Source: Heloderma charlesbogerti
Taxonomy: Eukaryota > Chordata > Lepidosauria > Squamata > Helodermatidae
Assembly: GCA_026122225.1 (NCBI GenBank)
Contig: JANEZZ010001959.1
Location: 86,001 to 150,000 of the forward strand
Direction of reading: 5' to 3'
Length of the DNA: 64,000 bases
Each line of letters begins with the position of its first letter. Position 1 is the stretch's first letter. Shown here piece after piece: positions 1-9,224 of the stretch. The position numbers were made by a program, and so were the translations under genes. A model generated the notes under the pieces. The model did not search any database. It worked only from the letters and a program-made list of their open reading frames with translations, and was not told where the DNA came from.

Positions 1-345
1 TATGTATTAGTATATGTATACCACTTTTTAATCATATCCCCAGTTTACAAATAGAACAATTAAAATGTAAATACAGAAAAAAGCAAAACTAAAAAAGCGG
101 AAAGCCTCAAAATCATAAAAGCAGCATGAAACAGTCAGTGGGATTAAAATTCAATCTACAAAGCTCAGGAAAATAAAAAATGGTATTTGCCTAGTGCCAA
201 AAGGACAACAAAGTAGGTGCCAGGTTACTTTCTGTGGAAAGTGTTCCAAAACTAGGGCACCACCACTGAGAAGGCTCTCTCTCTCTCTCTCTCTCTCTGG
301 TGGCCACCTGCCTCAGCTAAGATGGTGGGCGCAGCTGCAGGAGAT
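1..345 (-). mobile_element. L2 LINE 3' end fragment
   Basis: Read on the minus strand this is the end of an L2 coding region and its 3' UTR: the plus strand carries the block for the phrase 'caccaccactgagaaggc', which recurs in other L2 copies here (near 48,590 and 39,405). The AT-rich part toward position 1 matches the L2 tail style. It is cut by the window edge on the left and fades near 345. A CT microsatellite lies inside. No coding potential remains. Confidence 0.6.
275..298. repeat. (CT)n microsatellite
   Basis: Twelve CT dinucleotides without interruption, lying where other L2 copies have a short 'ctctctct' run. It therefore probably grew from the L2 sequence itself. Confidence 0.9.
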
Positions 346-504
346 CCTCTATTGAAGTTCTTCAGTGGCAGCTGATGGCCAGTCTGACTGCTGGGGTAGA
401 GCCAAGGGGTCAGCAGAAGCAGAGCAGTCTTTTGAATCCCCACAACCAGTAACCCATACCACAGAAATGGGAAACTGAGGCACATGAACTTTAAGATAAT
501 GAGT

Positions 505-725
505 GCAAAGGGGGGATTCTCCTGTTCCAGGAACAACTCCTATTACACAGAGCATCCATGACTTTAAACCCAGACTGCAAAACAATTTGCATCGGGGGGG
601 CGGCCGGGGGGGTCCACACAGCCACATATGAGGATGCCAATACCGACACCTCAGAGCCACAACACAGAAAAGCAGGCTTTGGAACCTCGGAGCAACCCAC
701 TGCAAAAGGGGAGACACACAACATG
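505..725 (+). repeat. Unnamed dispersed repeat, copy 1
   Basis: This stretch shares ordered blocks with 7,040-7,210: 'attctcctgttccag', then a 'cagagccac' block, then 'cagaaaagcaggctttgga' (with changes in the other copy). A shorter match exists at 6,850-6,920. The blocks are in the same order and strand, so they are copies of one repeat rather than chance matches. It contains two long G runs near 595-611. I do not recognise the family and see no coding capacity. Bases 346-504 hold nothing I can assign. Confidence 0.5.
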
Positions 726-832
726 ACTGGCAGTGGCTCTCCAGAATTTCGGTCAGGAATTTTTCCAACCCTACCTGGAGATGCCAGGAATTGAACATTC
801 TGCAGGCAAAGCATGTGTTGCACCACTGAGTC
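716..832 (-). mobile_element. tRNA-derived SINE, 5' part
   Basis: On the minus strand the sequence runs through a tRNA-like head: an A-box-like 'ctcagtggtgcaac' stretch, then a B-box-like 'gttcaattcc', followed by 'tggcatctccaggtagggt' and a 'ctggagagccactgccagt' body. This is the layout of a tRNA-related SINE with a Pol III promoter. The tail is missing. It sits beside the solo LTR at 836. It overlaps the end of the dispersed repeat at 505-725 by a few bases because the edges are uncertain. Confidence 0.65.
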
Positions 833-835
833 TAA

Positions 836-1163
836 TGTTGCAGAACCCAGAGTCAGAGAGACCACAGAGTGAAGGAAAAAGAGATTCTTTATTTAACGCG
901 CAGGCTTAAGGCTGGAATCATTTCCAAAAAGCCAGAAGCCCCGAAATACATTAGCACATTGTTTTTATAGACATTGTGACACATATGAAACGGCTCCTCC
1001 TTCCTCTCCCGCATGGGGTTGCAGTCCTCAACATTTCTTCTCTTAGCACCATTGTTTATAATACAAGAACTGGGTTATAGGGTAGCCATGATAAGGAGAG
1101 AACAGAAGAGAACAGCAGAGAACAAGATATACAGTTGTATGACCTTTGACAAGATAAGGCACA
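836..1163 (-). mobile_element. Solo LTR of an endogenous retrovirus-like element
   Basis: On the minus strand the block begins TGTG and ends CA. It contains a TATA-like 'tctataaaaac' and, downstream, an 'aataaa' polyadenylation signal followed by a CT-rich segment ending in the CA terminus. Length (328 bp) and element order fit a retroviral LTR with U3, R and U5. No gag, pol or env sequence is next to it, so it is a solo LTR. I see no matching target-site duplication: the left flank is a SINE, and the right flank is the truncated start of an L2. The family is not identified. Confidence 0.6.
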
Positions 1164-2566
1164 CTTGGAAGAAACTGATTATCTAGACCCATTTCAGTCG
1201 GGCTTCAGGCCTGGGCATGGGACAGAAACGGCCTTGGTCGCCTTGGTGGATGATATGAGGAGGGCTCTGGATAGGGGTGAATGCTCCTTCCTTGTTCTCC
1301 TCGACCTCTCAGCAGCTTTTGATACCGTTGACCACGGTATCCTCCTGGACCGCCTGGAGGGGTTGGGCATTGGAGACACCGTATTGCAGTGGTTCCGGTC
1401 CTTCCTCTCCGGCAGGTACCAGAGGGTAGCACTGGGAGAGGAGGTTTCGGACCCGTGGCCACTTACTTGTGGGGTGCCACAGGGTTCCATCCTCTCCCCG
1501 ATGCTATTTAACATCTATGTGAAGCCGCTGGGGGCTATCATCAGGAGGTTTGGGGTGCAGTGTCATCAATATGCGGATGACACGGAGCTCTACCTCTCAT
1601 TCAAATCTTCACCAAGGTTGGCCGTAGAATCCCTGTCCAAATGTCTGGAGACGGTGAGTGGCTGGATGGGGAGGAATAAGCTGAAGCTGAACCCTGACAA
1701 GACCGAGGTACTTTTGGTGGGAGACAAGAGGAGGCTGGGGGATGTTGACCTGGTGTTGAATGCGGTACGGCTACCCTTGAAAGACCAGGTCCGCAGCCTG
1801 GGGGTCATTTTGGACTCCCAGCTGTCCATGGAGGCTCAGGTGTCAGCTGTGAGCCGGACAGCGCTGTATCAACTCCATCTGATAAGGCGGCTGCGCCCCT
1901 TCCTTCCCGACCATCTGCTCCCATCGGTAGTACATGCCCTGGTCTCCTCTCGTTTAGACTACTGTAATGCGCTCTACATCGGGTTACCCTTGAAGACGGT
2001 TCGGAAGATGCAGCTGGTACAGAACGCGGCGGCTCGCCTGATTAAAGGCAGCTGCTGGCGAGATCACATCACTCCAGTGCTGAAGGAGTTGCACTGGTTA
2101 CCAGTTGTTTTCCGGGCCAAATTCAAGGTGTTGGTTTTGACCTTTAAAACCCTATATGGTTCTGGCCCAGCCTATCTTAAGGAGTACCTCCAGCAACACC
2201 AGACAGGCCGCTTAACAAGATCAGCCTCAGATGGCCTTCTCTCTGTCCCATCAGCCAGGACAGCTAGACTGGTGGGGACGAAGGAGAGGGCCTTCTCTGT
2301 GGTGGTCCCCACTCTGTGGGAACTCCCTCCCTAGGGAACTCCGTCATCCCCCTCTTTAATGAGCTTCCGTCGTGCATTAAAAACGTGGTTGTTCAGGCAG
2401 GCATTTGGGGTGGGTTAGGGTATTTTAAAAAAAAAAATTATGGTAAAATTTTATTGTTTTAAATTGTTTTATGGGGGTTGTACATCGCCCAGAGTGGCTG
2501 GGTGACCAGTCAGATGGGCGATTAATAAATTTAATAAATAAAAATAAAATAAAATAAATAAATAAG
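1164..2566 (+). mobile_element. L2 LINE, 5'-truncated, with 3' UTR and tail
   Basis: A 5'-truncated L2-clade retrotransposon. It starts inside the reverse transcriptase, reads through an open frame to 2,334, and continues through a short 3' UTR ending in a 'gggcgattaataaatt' box and an (aataa)n-type tail at about 2,566. The 5' edge coincides with the end of the solo LTR. The endonuclease domain and ORF1 are absent. The uninterrupted frame suggests that this copy is younger than the other L2 copies here. Confidence 0.85.
1165..2334 (+). CDS. L2 LINE reverse transcriptase (partial ORF2)
   Basis: RNA-directed DNA polymerase of an L2 LINE, used for target-primed reverse transcription in the nucleus. 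The frame opens at the truncation point (first codon TTG, not a real start). Palm motifs are readable: 'LLDLSAAFDTVDH' (residues about 46-58, first catalytic Asp), 'GVPQGSILSPMLFNIY' (about 103-118) and 'YADDTELYL' (about 136-144, the catalytic Asp pair). A thumb-like region follows, with 'NKLKLNPDKTEVLLVG' and a C-terminal part ending 'TLWELPP'. There is no internal stop over 389 codons. The endonuclease is missing, so the copy cannot act alone. Confidence 0.85.
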   Translation: MEETDYLDPFQSGFRPGHGTETALVALVDDMRRALDRGECSFLVLLDLSAAFDTVDHGILLDRLEGLGIGDTVLQWFRSFLSGRYQRVALGEEVSDPWPLTCGVPQGSILSPMLFNIYVKPLGAIIRRFGVQCHQYADDTELYLSFKSSPRLAVESLSKCLETVSGWMGRNKLKLNPDKTEVLLVGDKRRLGDVDLVLNAVRLPLKDQVRSLGVILDSQLSMEAQVSAVSRTALYQLHLIRRLRPFLPDHLLPSVVHALVSSRLDYCNALYIGLPLKTVRKMQLVQNAAARLIKGSCWRDHITPVLKELHWLPVVFRAKFKVLVLTFKTLYGSGPAYLKEYLQQHQTGRLTRSASDGLLSVPSARTARLVGTKERAFSVVVPTLWELPP

Positions 2567-2714
2567 GAATTCCTGTGTCTCATCAGCTTACAACAATATA
2601 TTCAAGGGAGAAAGAGCTCAGCAAGAACATGAAGCATGAGACTGCATGAGGCTACTTAGTCTGACCCCCGATATGGCTGCTACAATAGATTCTCTCCTTT
2701 TTAACACTCATTAC
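2567..2714. other. Unassigned spacer
   Basis: Short unique-looking sequence between the L2 tail and the hairpin-rich element. No coding or repeat signal was recognised. Confidence 0.4.
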
Positions 2715-3430
2715 TAGGGATGTCAGAGAATTCCGCCACGGCTCTCGGGGAGACCAAATGCCAGCGCATTCAGCCCCCCGAAATCGGTGGCGGAACGGTC
2801 TGCCCCCCCGCCCCCCCAGGATGAGACTTACCTGGGGCAGATCTTCCTGGCTGTGGTGGCTTCAGCGGCTGCGGCGGCCGGTCTTCCGACCGGCTGCCGC
2901 TGCTGCCATTTCCAGTTAAAAAAAAAAAAAAGACGTGATAGGCTACGTAAAGATTTACGTAGCCTATCACGGCTAGGTTTAAAAAAAAAACCGTGATAGG
3001 CTACATAAATCTTTACATAGCCTATCACGGCTGACTTAAAAACAAAAACAAAACAACGCGCGTACACAAATGGCGGCGGCCACGGCCGCTGCCATTTGCG
3101 TTCCTTATTTTGGCACGTCTTAGTCTGCGTCAAGATTTATATAGACTAAGATGGCGAAAATAAGGGGAACGCAAATAGCGCGTTGTTTTTTTTTTTTAAG
3201 TCAGCCGTGAACATTTTAAGTCAGCCGTAAACATTTACGTAGCCTATCACGGCTGACTGCACGGACGCAAACGGCGGCGGCTACAACCACCGCCATTTGT
3301 GTCCCTGCTAGCCAGTGGCCGGATGTCTGGCTGCTGGCAGAGCCGGCCGGCGGCTCCACAGAATCCCTGCGGAGCACAGCCAGCTGGCCAGGATTCCGGG
3401 GGGAAGGACGGACCGCCTCCCCCCCCCATC
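2715..3430. mobile_element. GC-rich hairpin-stacked (foldback) element, hAT-like left end
   Basis: The left end reads 'tagggatgtc', a hAT-type terminus also seen at 54,817. Inside are stacked inverted repeats. At 2,934-2,971 two perfect 18-nt arms face each other across a 2-nt loop. At 2,991-3,030 a sister hairpin carries only CpG-type changes. At 3,067-3,096 there is a GC-rich palindrome, and at 3,097-3,172 a longer imperfect hairpin. Half-hairpins recur at 3,236-3,257. GC content and CpG density far exceed the flanks. The right end is not found, probably lost where the BovB begins. No transposase is present, so this is non-autonomous if it is a hAT. Confidence 0.55.
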
Positions 3431-3439
3431 AACATAATC

Positions 3440-4721
3440 AGAAGCTGAGGTTGATCGGTTCTGTGAAGACCTACAACACCTTCTAGAACTAACCCCAAGA
3501 AAAGATGTCCTCTTCATCATAGGGGATTGGAATGCTAAAGTAGGAAGTCAAGAAATCACCGGGATAACAGGCAAGCATGGCCTTGGTGTACAAAATGAAG
3601 CAGGACAAAGGCTATTAGAGTTTTGCCAAGAAAACACGCTGATCATAGCAAATACTCTTTCCCGGCAGCACAAGAGGCGACTCTACACATGGACATCACC
3701 AGATGGTCAATATCGAAATCAGATTGATTATGTCCTTTGCAGCCAAAGATGGAGAAGCTCCATACAGTCAGTAAAAACAAGACCTGGAGCTGACTGTGGC
3801 TCGGATCATGAGCTGCTTCTTGCAAAATTTCGGCTTAAATTGAAGAACGTAGGGAAAACCACTAAACCATTCAGCTATGACCTAAATCATATCCCTTATG
3901 AATATACAGTGGAGGTGAGGAATAGATTTCAGGGATTAGACCTGATAGACAGAGTGCCTGAGGAACTATGGATGGAGATCCGTAACATTGTTCAGGAGGC
4001 AGCAACGAAATCCATCCCAAAGAAAAAGAAATGCAAGAAAGCCAAGTGGCTGTCTGATGAGGCTTTACAAGTAGCTGAGGAAAGAAGGGAAGTGAAAAGG
4101 AAGGGAGAAAGGGCAAGATATACCCAACTGAATGCAGAGTTCCAGAGAATAGCAAGGAGAGACAAGAAGGCCTTCTTAAATGAGCAATGCAAAGAAATTG
4201 AAGAAAACAATAGAATGGGAAAGACTAGAGATCTCTTCAAGAAAATCGGAGATCTCAAGGGAACGTTTTGTGCAAAGACGGGCATGATAAAGGACAAAGA
4301 AGGCAGGGACCTTACAGAAGCAGATGAGATTAAGAAGAGGTGGAAAGAATACACAGAAGAACTATACAGGAAAGATCTGAATGTCCCTGATAGCCATGAT
4401 AGTGCGGCCACTGAACTTGAGCCGGACATCCTAGAGAGTGAAGTCAAGTGGGCCTTAGGAAGCATTACTAACAACATAGCTGGTGGAGATAACAGTATTC
4501 CAGCTGAGCTGTTTAAGATCCTAAAAGATGGTCCTGTTAAAGTGCTGCTCTCAATATGCCAACAAATTTGGAACACTCAAGAATGGCCACAAGACTGGAA
4601 AAGGTCAGTTTACATTCCAATTTCAAAGAAGGGCAATGCCAAAGAGTGTTCAAACTACCGTTCCATTGCCCTCATTTCACATGCCAGCAAGGAAGGTTAT
4701 GCTCAAAATCCTACAAGCTAG
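3440..4721 (+). pseudogene. BovB endonuclease and linker, ended by a frameshift
   Basis: N-terminal part of the BovB polyprotein. The frame holding 'LFIIGDWNAKVG' (near 3,510), 'NQIDYVLCSQRW' (near 3,720) and 'CGSDHELLLAKFRL' (near 3,795) is the AP-endonuclease fold with the DWN and SDH active-site motifs. A lysine-rich linker follows, then the start of RT ('GGDNSIPAELFKIL', 'SNYRSIALISHASK'). Just after 'ISHASK', near 4,690, the string 'aagg' is present twice ('caaggaaggttatg'). This 4-bp duplication moves the rest of RT to another frame. The true N terminus is missing, so the protein is broken at both ends. Confidence 0.85.
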
Positions 4722-5922
4722 GCTTCAGCAGTATGTGAACCGAGAACTACCGGAAGTACAAGCTGGGTTTCGAAGAGGCAGAGGAACTAGAGATCAAATT
4801 GCCAACATTTGCTGGATCATGGAGAAAGCAAGAGAATTCCAGAAAAACGTCTATTTCTGCTTCATTGACTATGCTAAAGCCTTTGATTGTGTGGATCACA
4901 ACAAACTGTGGCAAATTCTTAAAGAGATGGGAGTACCAGACCACCTTACCTGTCTCCTGAGAAACCTGTATGAGGGTCAAGAAGCCACAGTAAGAACCGG
5001 ACATGGAACAACCGATTGGTTCAAAATTGGTAAAGGAGTACGACAAGGCTGCATATTGTCGCCCTGCTTATTTAACTTATATGCAGAGTACATCATGAGA
5101 AACGCCGGGTTGGATGAATCACAGGTCGGAATTCAGATTGCTGGGAGAATTATCAACAACCTCAGATACGCAGACGATACCACCCTAATGGCAGAAAGCG
5201 AAGAGGATCTCAAGAGCCTCTTGTTAAGGGTGAAAGAGGAGAGTGCAAAAGCTGGTTTGAAACTCAACATTAAAAAAACTAAGATCATGGCATCTGGCCC
5301 CATCACTTCCTGGCATATAGAAGGGGAAGAAATGGAAGCAGTGACAGATTTTACTTTCTTGGGCTCCATGATCACCGCAGATGGTGAACGTAGCCATGAA
5401 ATTAAAAGACGCTTGCTCCTTGGGAGGAAAGCTATGGAAAACCTAGACAGTATAGTAAGAAGCAGAGACATCACCTTGCCGACAAAGGTCCGCATAATCA
5501 AAGCTATGGTTTTCCCAGTAGCAACATATGGCTGTGAGAATTGGACTCTAAGGAAGGCTGAGCGCCGAAGAATTGATGCTTTCAAACTGTGGTGCTGGAG
5601 AAGACCCTTACGAGTCCCCTGGTCTGCAAGGAGGTCAAATCAGTCAACCCTAAAGGAAATCAACCCTGAGTGCTCATTGGAAGGACAGATACTGAAGCTG
5701 AAGCTCAAATATTTTGGCCACCTAATGCGAAGAGGAAAGTCACTGGAAAAGTCCCCGATGCTGGGAAAGATTGAAGGCAAAAGGAGAAGGGGACGGGAGA
5801 GGATGACATGGCTAGATAGCATCACCGATGCAATGAATATGGACTTGAGCACACTCCGGGAGAGAGCGCAGGACAGGAAGGCCTGGCATGCTATGGTCCA
5901 TGGGGTCACGAAGAGTCCATGA
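4691..5922 (+). pseudogene. BovB reverse transcriptase, downstream of frameshift
   Basis: Continuation of the BovB RT in the +1 frame relative to the upstream part. Motifs in order: 'QAGFRRGRGTRDQIAN', 'FCFIDYAKAFDCVDH' (first catalytic Asp), 'GVRQGCILSPCLFNLYAEYI', 'LRYADDTTLMAESEEDLKSL' (catalytic Asp pair), 'LKLNIKKTKIMASGP', then the BovB C-terminal domain with 'FGHLMRRGKSLEKSPMLGK', a basic stretch and 'WLDSITDAMNMDLS'. The catalytic residues are intact. The stop lies at 5,920-5,922, after 'GVTKSP', where the copy at 58,290 has 'GVTRSRT'. Confidence 0.88.
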
Positions 5923-5943
5923 AGGACTGAACAACAACAAAAA

Positions 5944-6640
5944 GAAATGACCCCATCCCCATTGAAATGAAGAATGAATAAACAACAGATACTCAGTTGC
6001 AGTTACTAATTTATTTTGAGCATGATGTTTTTTTACACAAAATACAAACTTTTAGCATTTGTGAAATGAAGCTAACTTTTACTGAGGCTTATGCAGAACA
6101 TACCAGAAGGCTCCATTTTGAAGATCCATCAAATTATCAATAAAGAGTGGAGGAAAAGCATGCAATTCTCAAAGTGCTTTTCACAAGCTAATAGCATGTT
6201 ATAAGCTGTAAGTACTGATAAAGAGCACTGTATTTTTAAACCATCAAATGCTACCACAGTATATTCCTCCTCCCAGTATTAAAAAGCAAGAACTTCAGGC
6301 TAAACTTTTGCAGCATTCCCCCGCCCCCCATCCTGACTTGGCTTTTTCAGTGCTCGCCCTGCCCAACTGCTCATCCTACTCATTGTTCCACCTCTGCCCT
6401 CAGAGGGGGTTTAGACTGCAGTTTCAACATACTCACCACAACAGTCTGAGCTGCAACTGAATAAAAAATACACCACCACAAGCCTGAAGGTGCCACTGCC
6501 CACCAACTCTTCAACAGACCCGTGCCGTGAAGAAACTAAGCTAGGTTTCTTCCTAGCTTCTGAAGCCTTAATCGTTCTGAAGCAATTATGTGATTAACTG
6601 TTAGACATGCACAAAGGATGCCTTATTGGTATGACACAAG
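5944..6640. other. Unassigned, mostly unique sequence
   Basis: AT-rich sequence downstream of the BovB tail. I see no coding, SINE or LINE signature. A short run of GAT and AAC trinucleotides at about 6,643-6,680 closes it. Confidence 0.4.
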
Positions 6641-6769
6641 ATGATGACGATGATAATGATGATGATAGCAACAACAACATCTCTACTTAGAAGTAACAGA
6701 AGCAGCACAGTACAAAAATTCAGTTTATGCATCTCAACTCAGAAGTACAAAGGACTGTATTATTTGAGA

Positions 6770-6932
6770 GCAAGCATGGCGAGCAAGTTCTGAGAGCATC
6801 CTTCCAAAATCTACTCATTTCTATGTTATGGCAATAATGATAATGATATCCTCAGAGCCTTTGGCACAAAAAAGCAACCTTTGGAACCCTGCAAAAGGGG
6901 GGACACAGAGCATGCCTGCAAATCTGGTCTCA

Positions 6933-7004
<72 letters not shown>

Positions 7005-7335
7005 GCCAAACAGAATCACTCCTTTGAAGCCACATTCTCCTGTTCCAGAGAATCAAGTGACTTTATGCTGAGGATCCAAAATGGGGAGGGGAGGGGAGCC
7101 ACACAAAATAAGACAATATTATTGTTATTAATAATGATAATAGTAATATTTTCAGAGCCACACAGAAAAGTAGGTTTTGGAATCCAGCAGCAAATTCTGA
7201 GAGCCTTCAAAACCCAGCCCTTTGGATGTTATGATCATAATGATATTCTCAGAGGAACATCAAAGAAAAGCAGTTTTCATGAATTTCTCCAGACGCCCAA
7301 CCCAGAAGAAGGAAAGTTTTTAAAACCCGCATTAG
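6770..7335 (+). repeat. Divergent repeat array related to 505-725
   Basis: Three staggered units share an 'aataatgataatgata' segment followed by a 'cagagcc' block and a 'ttctgagagc' block (near 6,795, 6,830, 7,120-7,150, 7,190 and 7,235). The middle unit also shares 'attctcctgttccag' with the copy at 505-725. A compound microsatellite sits inside the array. The family is not recognised, and the frame open at 6,828-7,349 is an artefact of the simple repeats. Confidence 0.5.
6939..7002. repeat. Compound (CT)n(CA)n microsatellite
   Basis: Sixteen CT units followed directly by sixteen CA units, with a clean switch at 6,970/6,971. Confidence 0.95.
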
Positions 7336-7386
7336 GCCAGATTAGTTAGTCTAAGCCGGTCAGCCTACAGGGGTAAAGGGTTTTAA

Positions 7387-7473
7387 GGCTGCAATCCTAT
7401 ACTGCCCTTATCTGGGAATAAGCCTCATTGAACTCAATGGGAGTTACTTCTGAGTAGACGCCCATAGGATTGA
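7387..7473. mobile_element. Short MITE-like repeat with inverted ends
   Basis: The left end 'ggctgcaatcctata' and the right end 'cccataggattg' are inverted relative to one another. The interior holds 'cattgaactcaatggga' and 'acttctgagtagac'. No open frame is present. The terminal word resembles the ends of the GC-rich MITE family at 40,243, 43,577 and 61,651. Confidence 0.5.
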
Positions 7474-7575
7474 AACGTAAATAAATTAATTGGGGACCGC
7501 AGAAGTGGAAATGGATAAATCTCAGCTTGTATAATTTCCCCCCATCTAGACATAGATTCTTAGATTTAAATGTTA

Positions 7576-7681
7576 AGGGCACAATCTTATACATGTTTAG
7601 ACAGAAAAAAGTCTCAACTTGGCTGGGATATGCTGGAGTTGTAGGACTTTTTTCTGTTTAAACATGCATAAGATTGCACTC
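7576..7681. mobile_element. Hairpin MITE, copy 1
   Basis: A 106-bp element whose two ends are inverted repeats over about 40 bp: 'cacaatcttatacatgttta' then 'gacagaaaaaagtc' on the left, and the inverse on the right. It is flanked by TTA on both sides (7,573-7,575 and 7,682-7,684), fitting a TTA or TA target duplication as in Harbinger-like or Tc1/mariner-like elements. A related copy lies at about 42,986-43,082. Confidence 0.6.
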
Positions 7682-7689
7682 TTAGGCCC

Positions 7690-8200
7690 TTTATATTCTC
7701 CTTCCCACCACAAAAGGGAAATTATTTTTACCCTACCCCACTCATGCAAATGAATTTTTAGAAAAATAATTTGTGCAGGGAAAAATGAGACGCAAGCCCA
7801 CAAAAATGAATGAAGGTCAGTAGCAGCAAGAAACATTTTAAGAACTATAAGATCATACTGCAGTAATAGTGATCATGATTGTGAAATCATGTCTGTCTCT
7901 CCACACACATGCATGTGAAAAATGGCTGCTGCTATTGCTGCTTTCTGTAATATAGCCCTGTTTGGGAGTCTAGCACATTGCCTCTCAGTGGCTGTGCCCA
8001 CAAGTGTTCCGATAGGCCACTAACTGCTGTTCATGTTAGTTCAGCCAGCCAGACTGAGCTGTAGCAATTGGGTGTCCACTGCTGGCATCTTTCTGGCTAC
8101 ATCCATTTTGGAAGGATCAGGGTCATAGCTGATTGGCTGCCTTATGCACAATGACTGTGTACCTCACTTTCTTTTTTAAGCCACCATGCTAGTTTCAGAG
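7690..8200. other. Unassigned sequence
   Basis: No coding or repeat family was recognised with confidence. The right part grades into the L2 copy that follows. Confidence 0.3.
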
Positions 8201-8204
8201 GAGC

Positions 8205-8766
8205 TAGCCTTCCAGGAAGGAAGCCAGTGACCAGGTGGCTATGTCTAGCTCAGCTTACAGTTGGTATACCAGCTTAAACTGGGAAAAGGTACTCTGTGCC
8301 ACAGAAGTAACTTGCACCTCTAGCAACCCCCAAGCTGTGAACCTGTTCCTTCATGGGGGGTGCAACCCCATCTAGCACAGGATAAACACCACTCCTTTGG
8401 GCAGACAAACCACCTACACATAGTACCTCTGTCTTGTCTGGATTGAGTTCAGTTTATTTGCCCTCATCCAGTTCATTACTACAGGCAGGCACTGATTTAT
8501 CACTTCTATTGCTTTTCCTGAATTTGAAGAAAAGAGAGAAATGGAGTTTATTGTCATCTGGACAAAATAAAATGCTGTGGGGCCCACAGCATAAATACAA
8601 AAGGGTTGAGCAATAGATCCCAATTCCTTCTGGAACTGGCTGAATTTCAGGTAGGAATAGATCTACTGTAACACAGTGATTCCCATCCCAGCTGGTCTAC
8701 CCAGAAGGATACTATGGTTGACAGTATCTAAAGCCACTGAGAGGTCTAGGAGAATTAACAGGTTTA
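8205..8766 (-). mobile_element. L2 LINE fragment (part A of a split copy)
   Basis: Minus-strand L2 RT region. The plus strand contains the complements of known L2 blocks ('ctgtcttgtctggattgag', 'ccctcatccagttcattac'). The frame is heavily broken, and a 69-codon remnant (8,414-8,623) is all that stays open. The copy stops at the CR1 at 8,767 and resumes at about 9,225, so the CR1 was inserted into this L2. Confidence 0.7.
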
Positions 8767-9224
8767 TAGAATCATAGAATAGTAGGGTTGGAAGGGGCCT
8801 ACAAGGCCATCGAGTCCAACCCCCTGCTCAATGCAGGAATCCAAGTCAGAGCATCCCTGACAGATGGCTGTCCAGCCTCGTCTTGAACGCCTCCAGTGTG
8901 GGAGAGCCCACCATCTCCCTAGGTAATTGGTTCCATTGTCGTATTGCTCTAACCGTCAGGAAGTTTTTCCTGATGTTCAGCTAGAATCTGGCTTCCTGTA
9001 ACTTGAGCCCATTATTCCGTGTCCTTCACTCTGGGATGATGGAGAAGAGATCCCGGCCTTCCTCTCTGTGACAACCTTTCAAGTATTGAAGAGCACTATC
9101 GTATCTCCCCTCAGTCTTCTCAAGGCTAAATATGCCCAGTTCTTTCAGTCTCTCTTCATAGGGCTTTGTTTCCAGCCTCCTGATCATCTTTGTTGCCCTC
9201 CTCTGAACCCTCTCCAGTTTGTCC
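8767..9224 (-). mobile_element. CR1 LINE 3' end, inserted in L2
   Basis: Minus-strand CR1 3' end. It begins at the typical terminal 'atgattcta' repeat (plus-strand 'tagaatcatagaat') and contains the conserved 'ggttggactcgatggccttg' tail in complement. It reaches back to the 'RRATK' coding end of ORF2 (plus-strand 'ttgttgccctcctctgaac'). It is 5'-truncated at about 9,224. L2 sequence flanks both sides, proving a later insertion. Confidence 0.85.

Larger units (their letters stand above)
3431..5943 (+). mobile_element. RTE-BovB LINE, 5'-truncated
   Basis: A 2.5 kb BovB copy containing the C-terminal half of the endonuclease, the complete reverse transcriptase and the typical 3' end, which finishes in a short 'aacaacaac' tail. 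It abuts the hairpin-rich element on the left. A second copy lies at 58,290 and further 3' ends on the minus strand at 22,327 and 44,327. The body is well preserved except for one frameshift near 4,690 and a changed 3' coding end. Confidence 0.9.

Noticed and set aside
349..865. Overlapping minus-strand frames of 149 and 124 codons
   Set aside because: They run across a SINE and a GC-rich repeat in two frames with no domain.
3992..4576. 194-codon minus-strand frame
   Set aside because: It is the shadow of the BovB coding strand and is rich in Ser/Leu as antisense frames usually are.
6828..7349. 173-codon open frame on the plus strand
   Set aside because: Its middle is the CT/CA microsatellite read as repeated Ser-Leu and His-Thr; the rest is a non-coding repeat.
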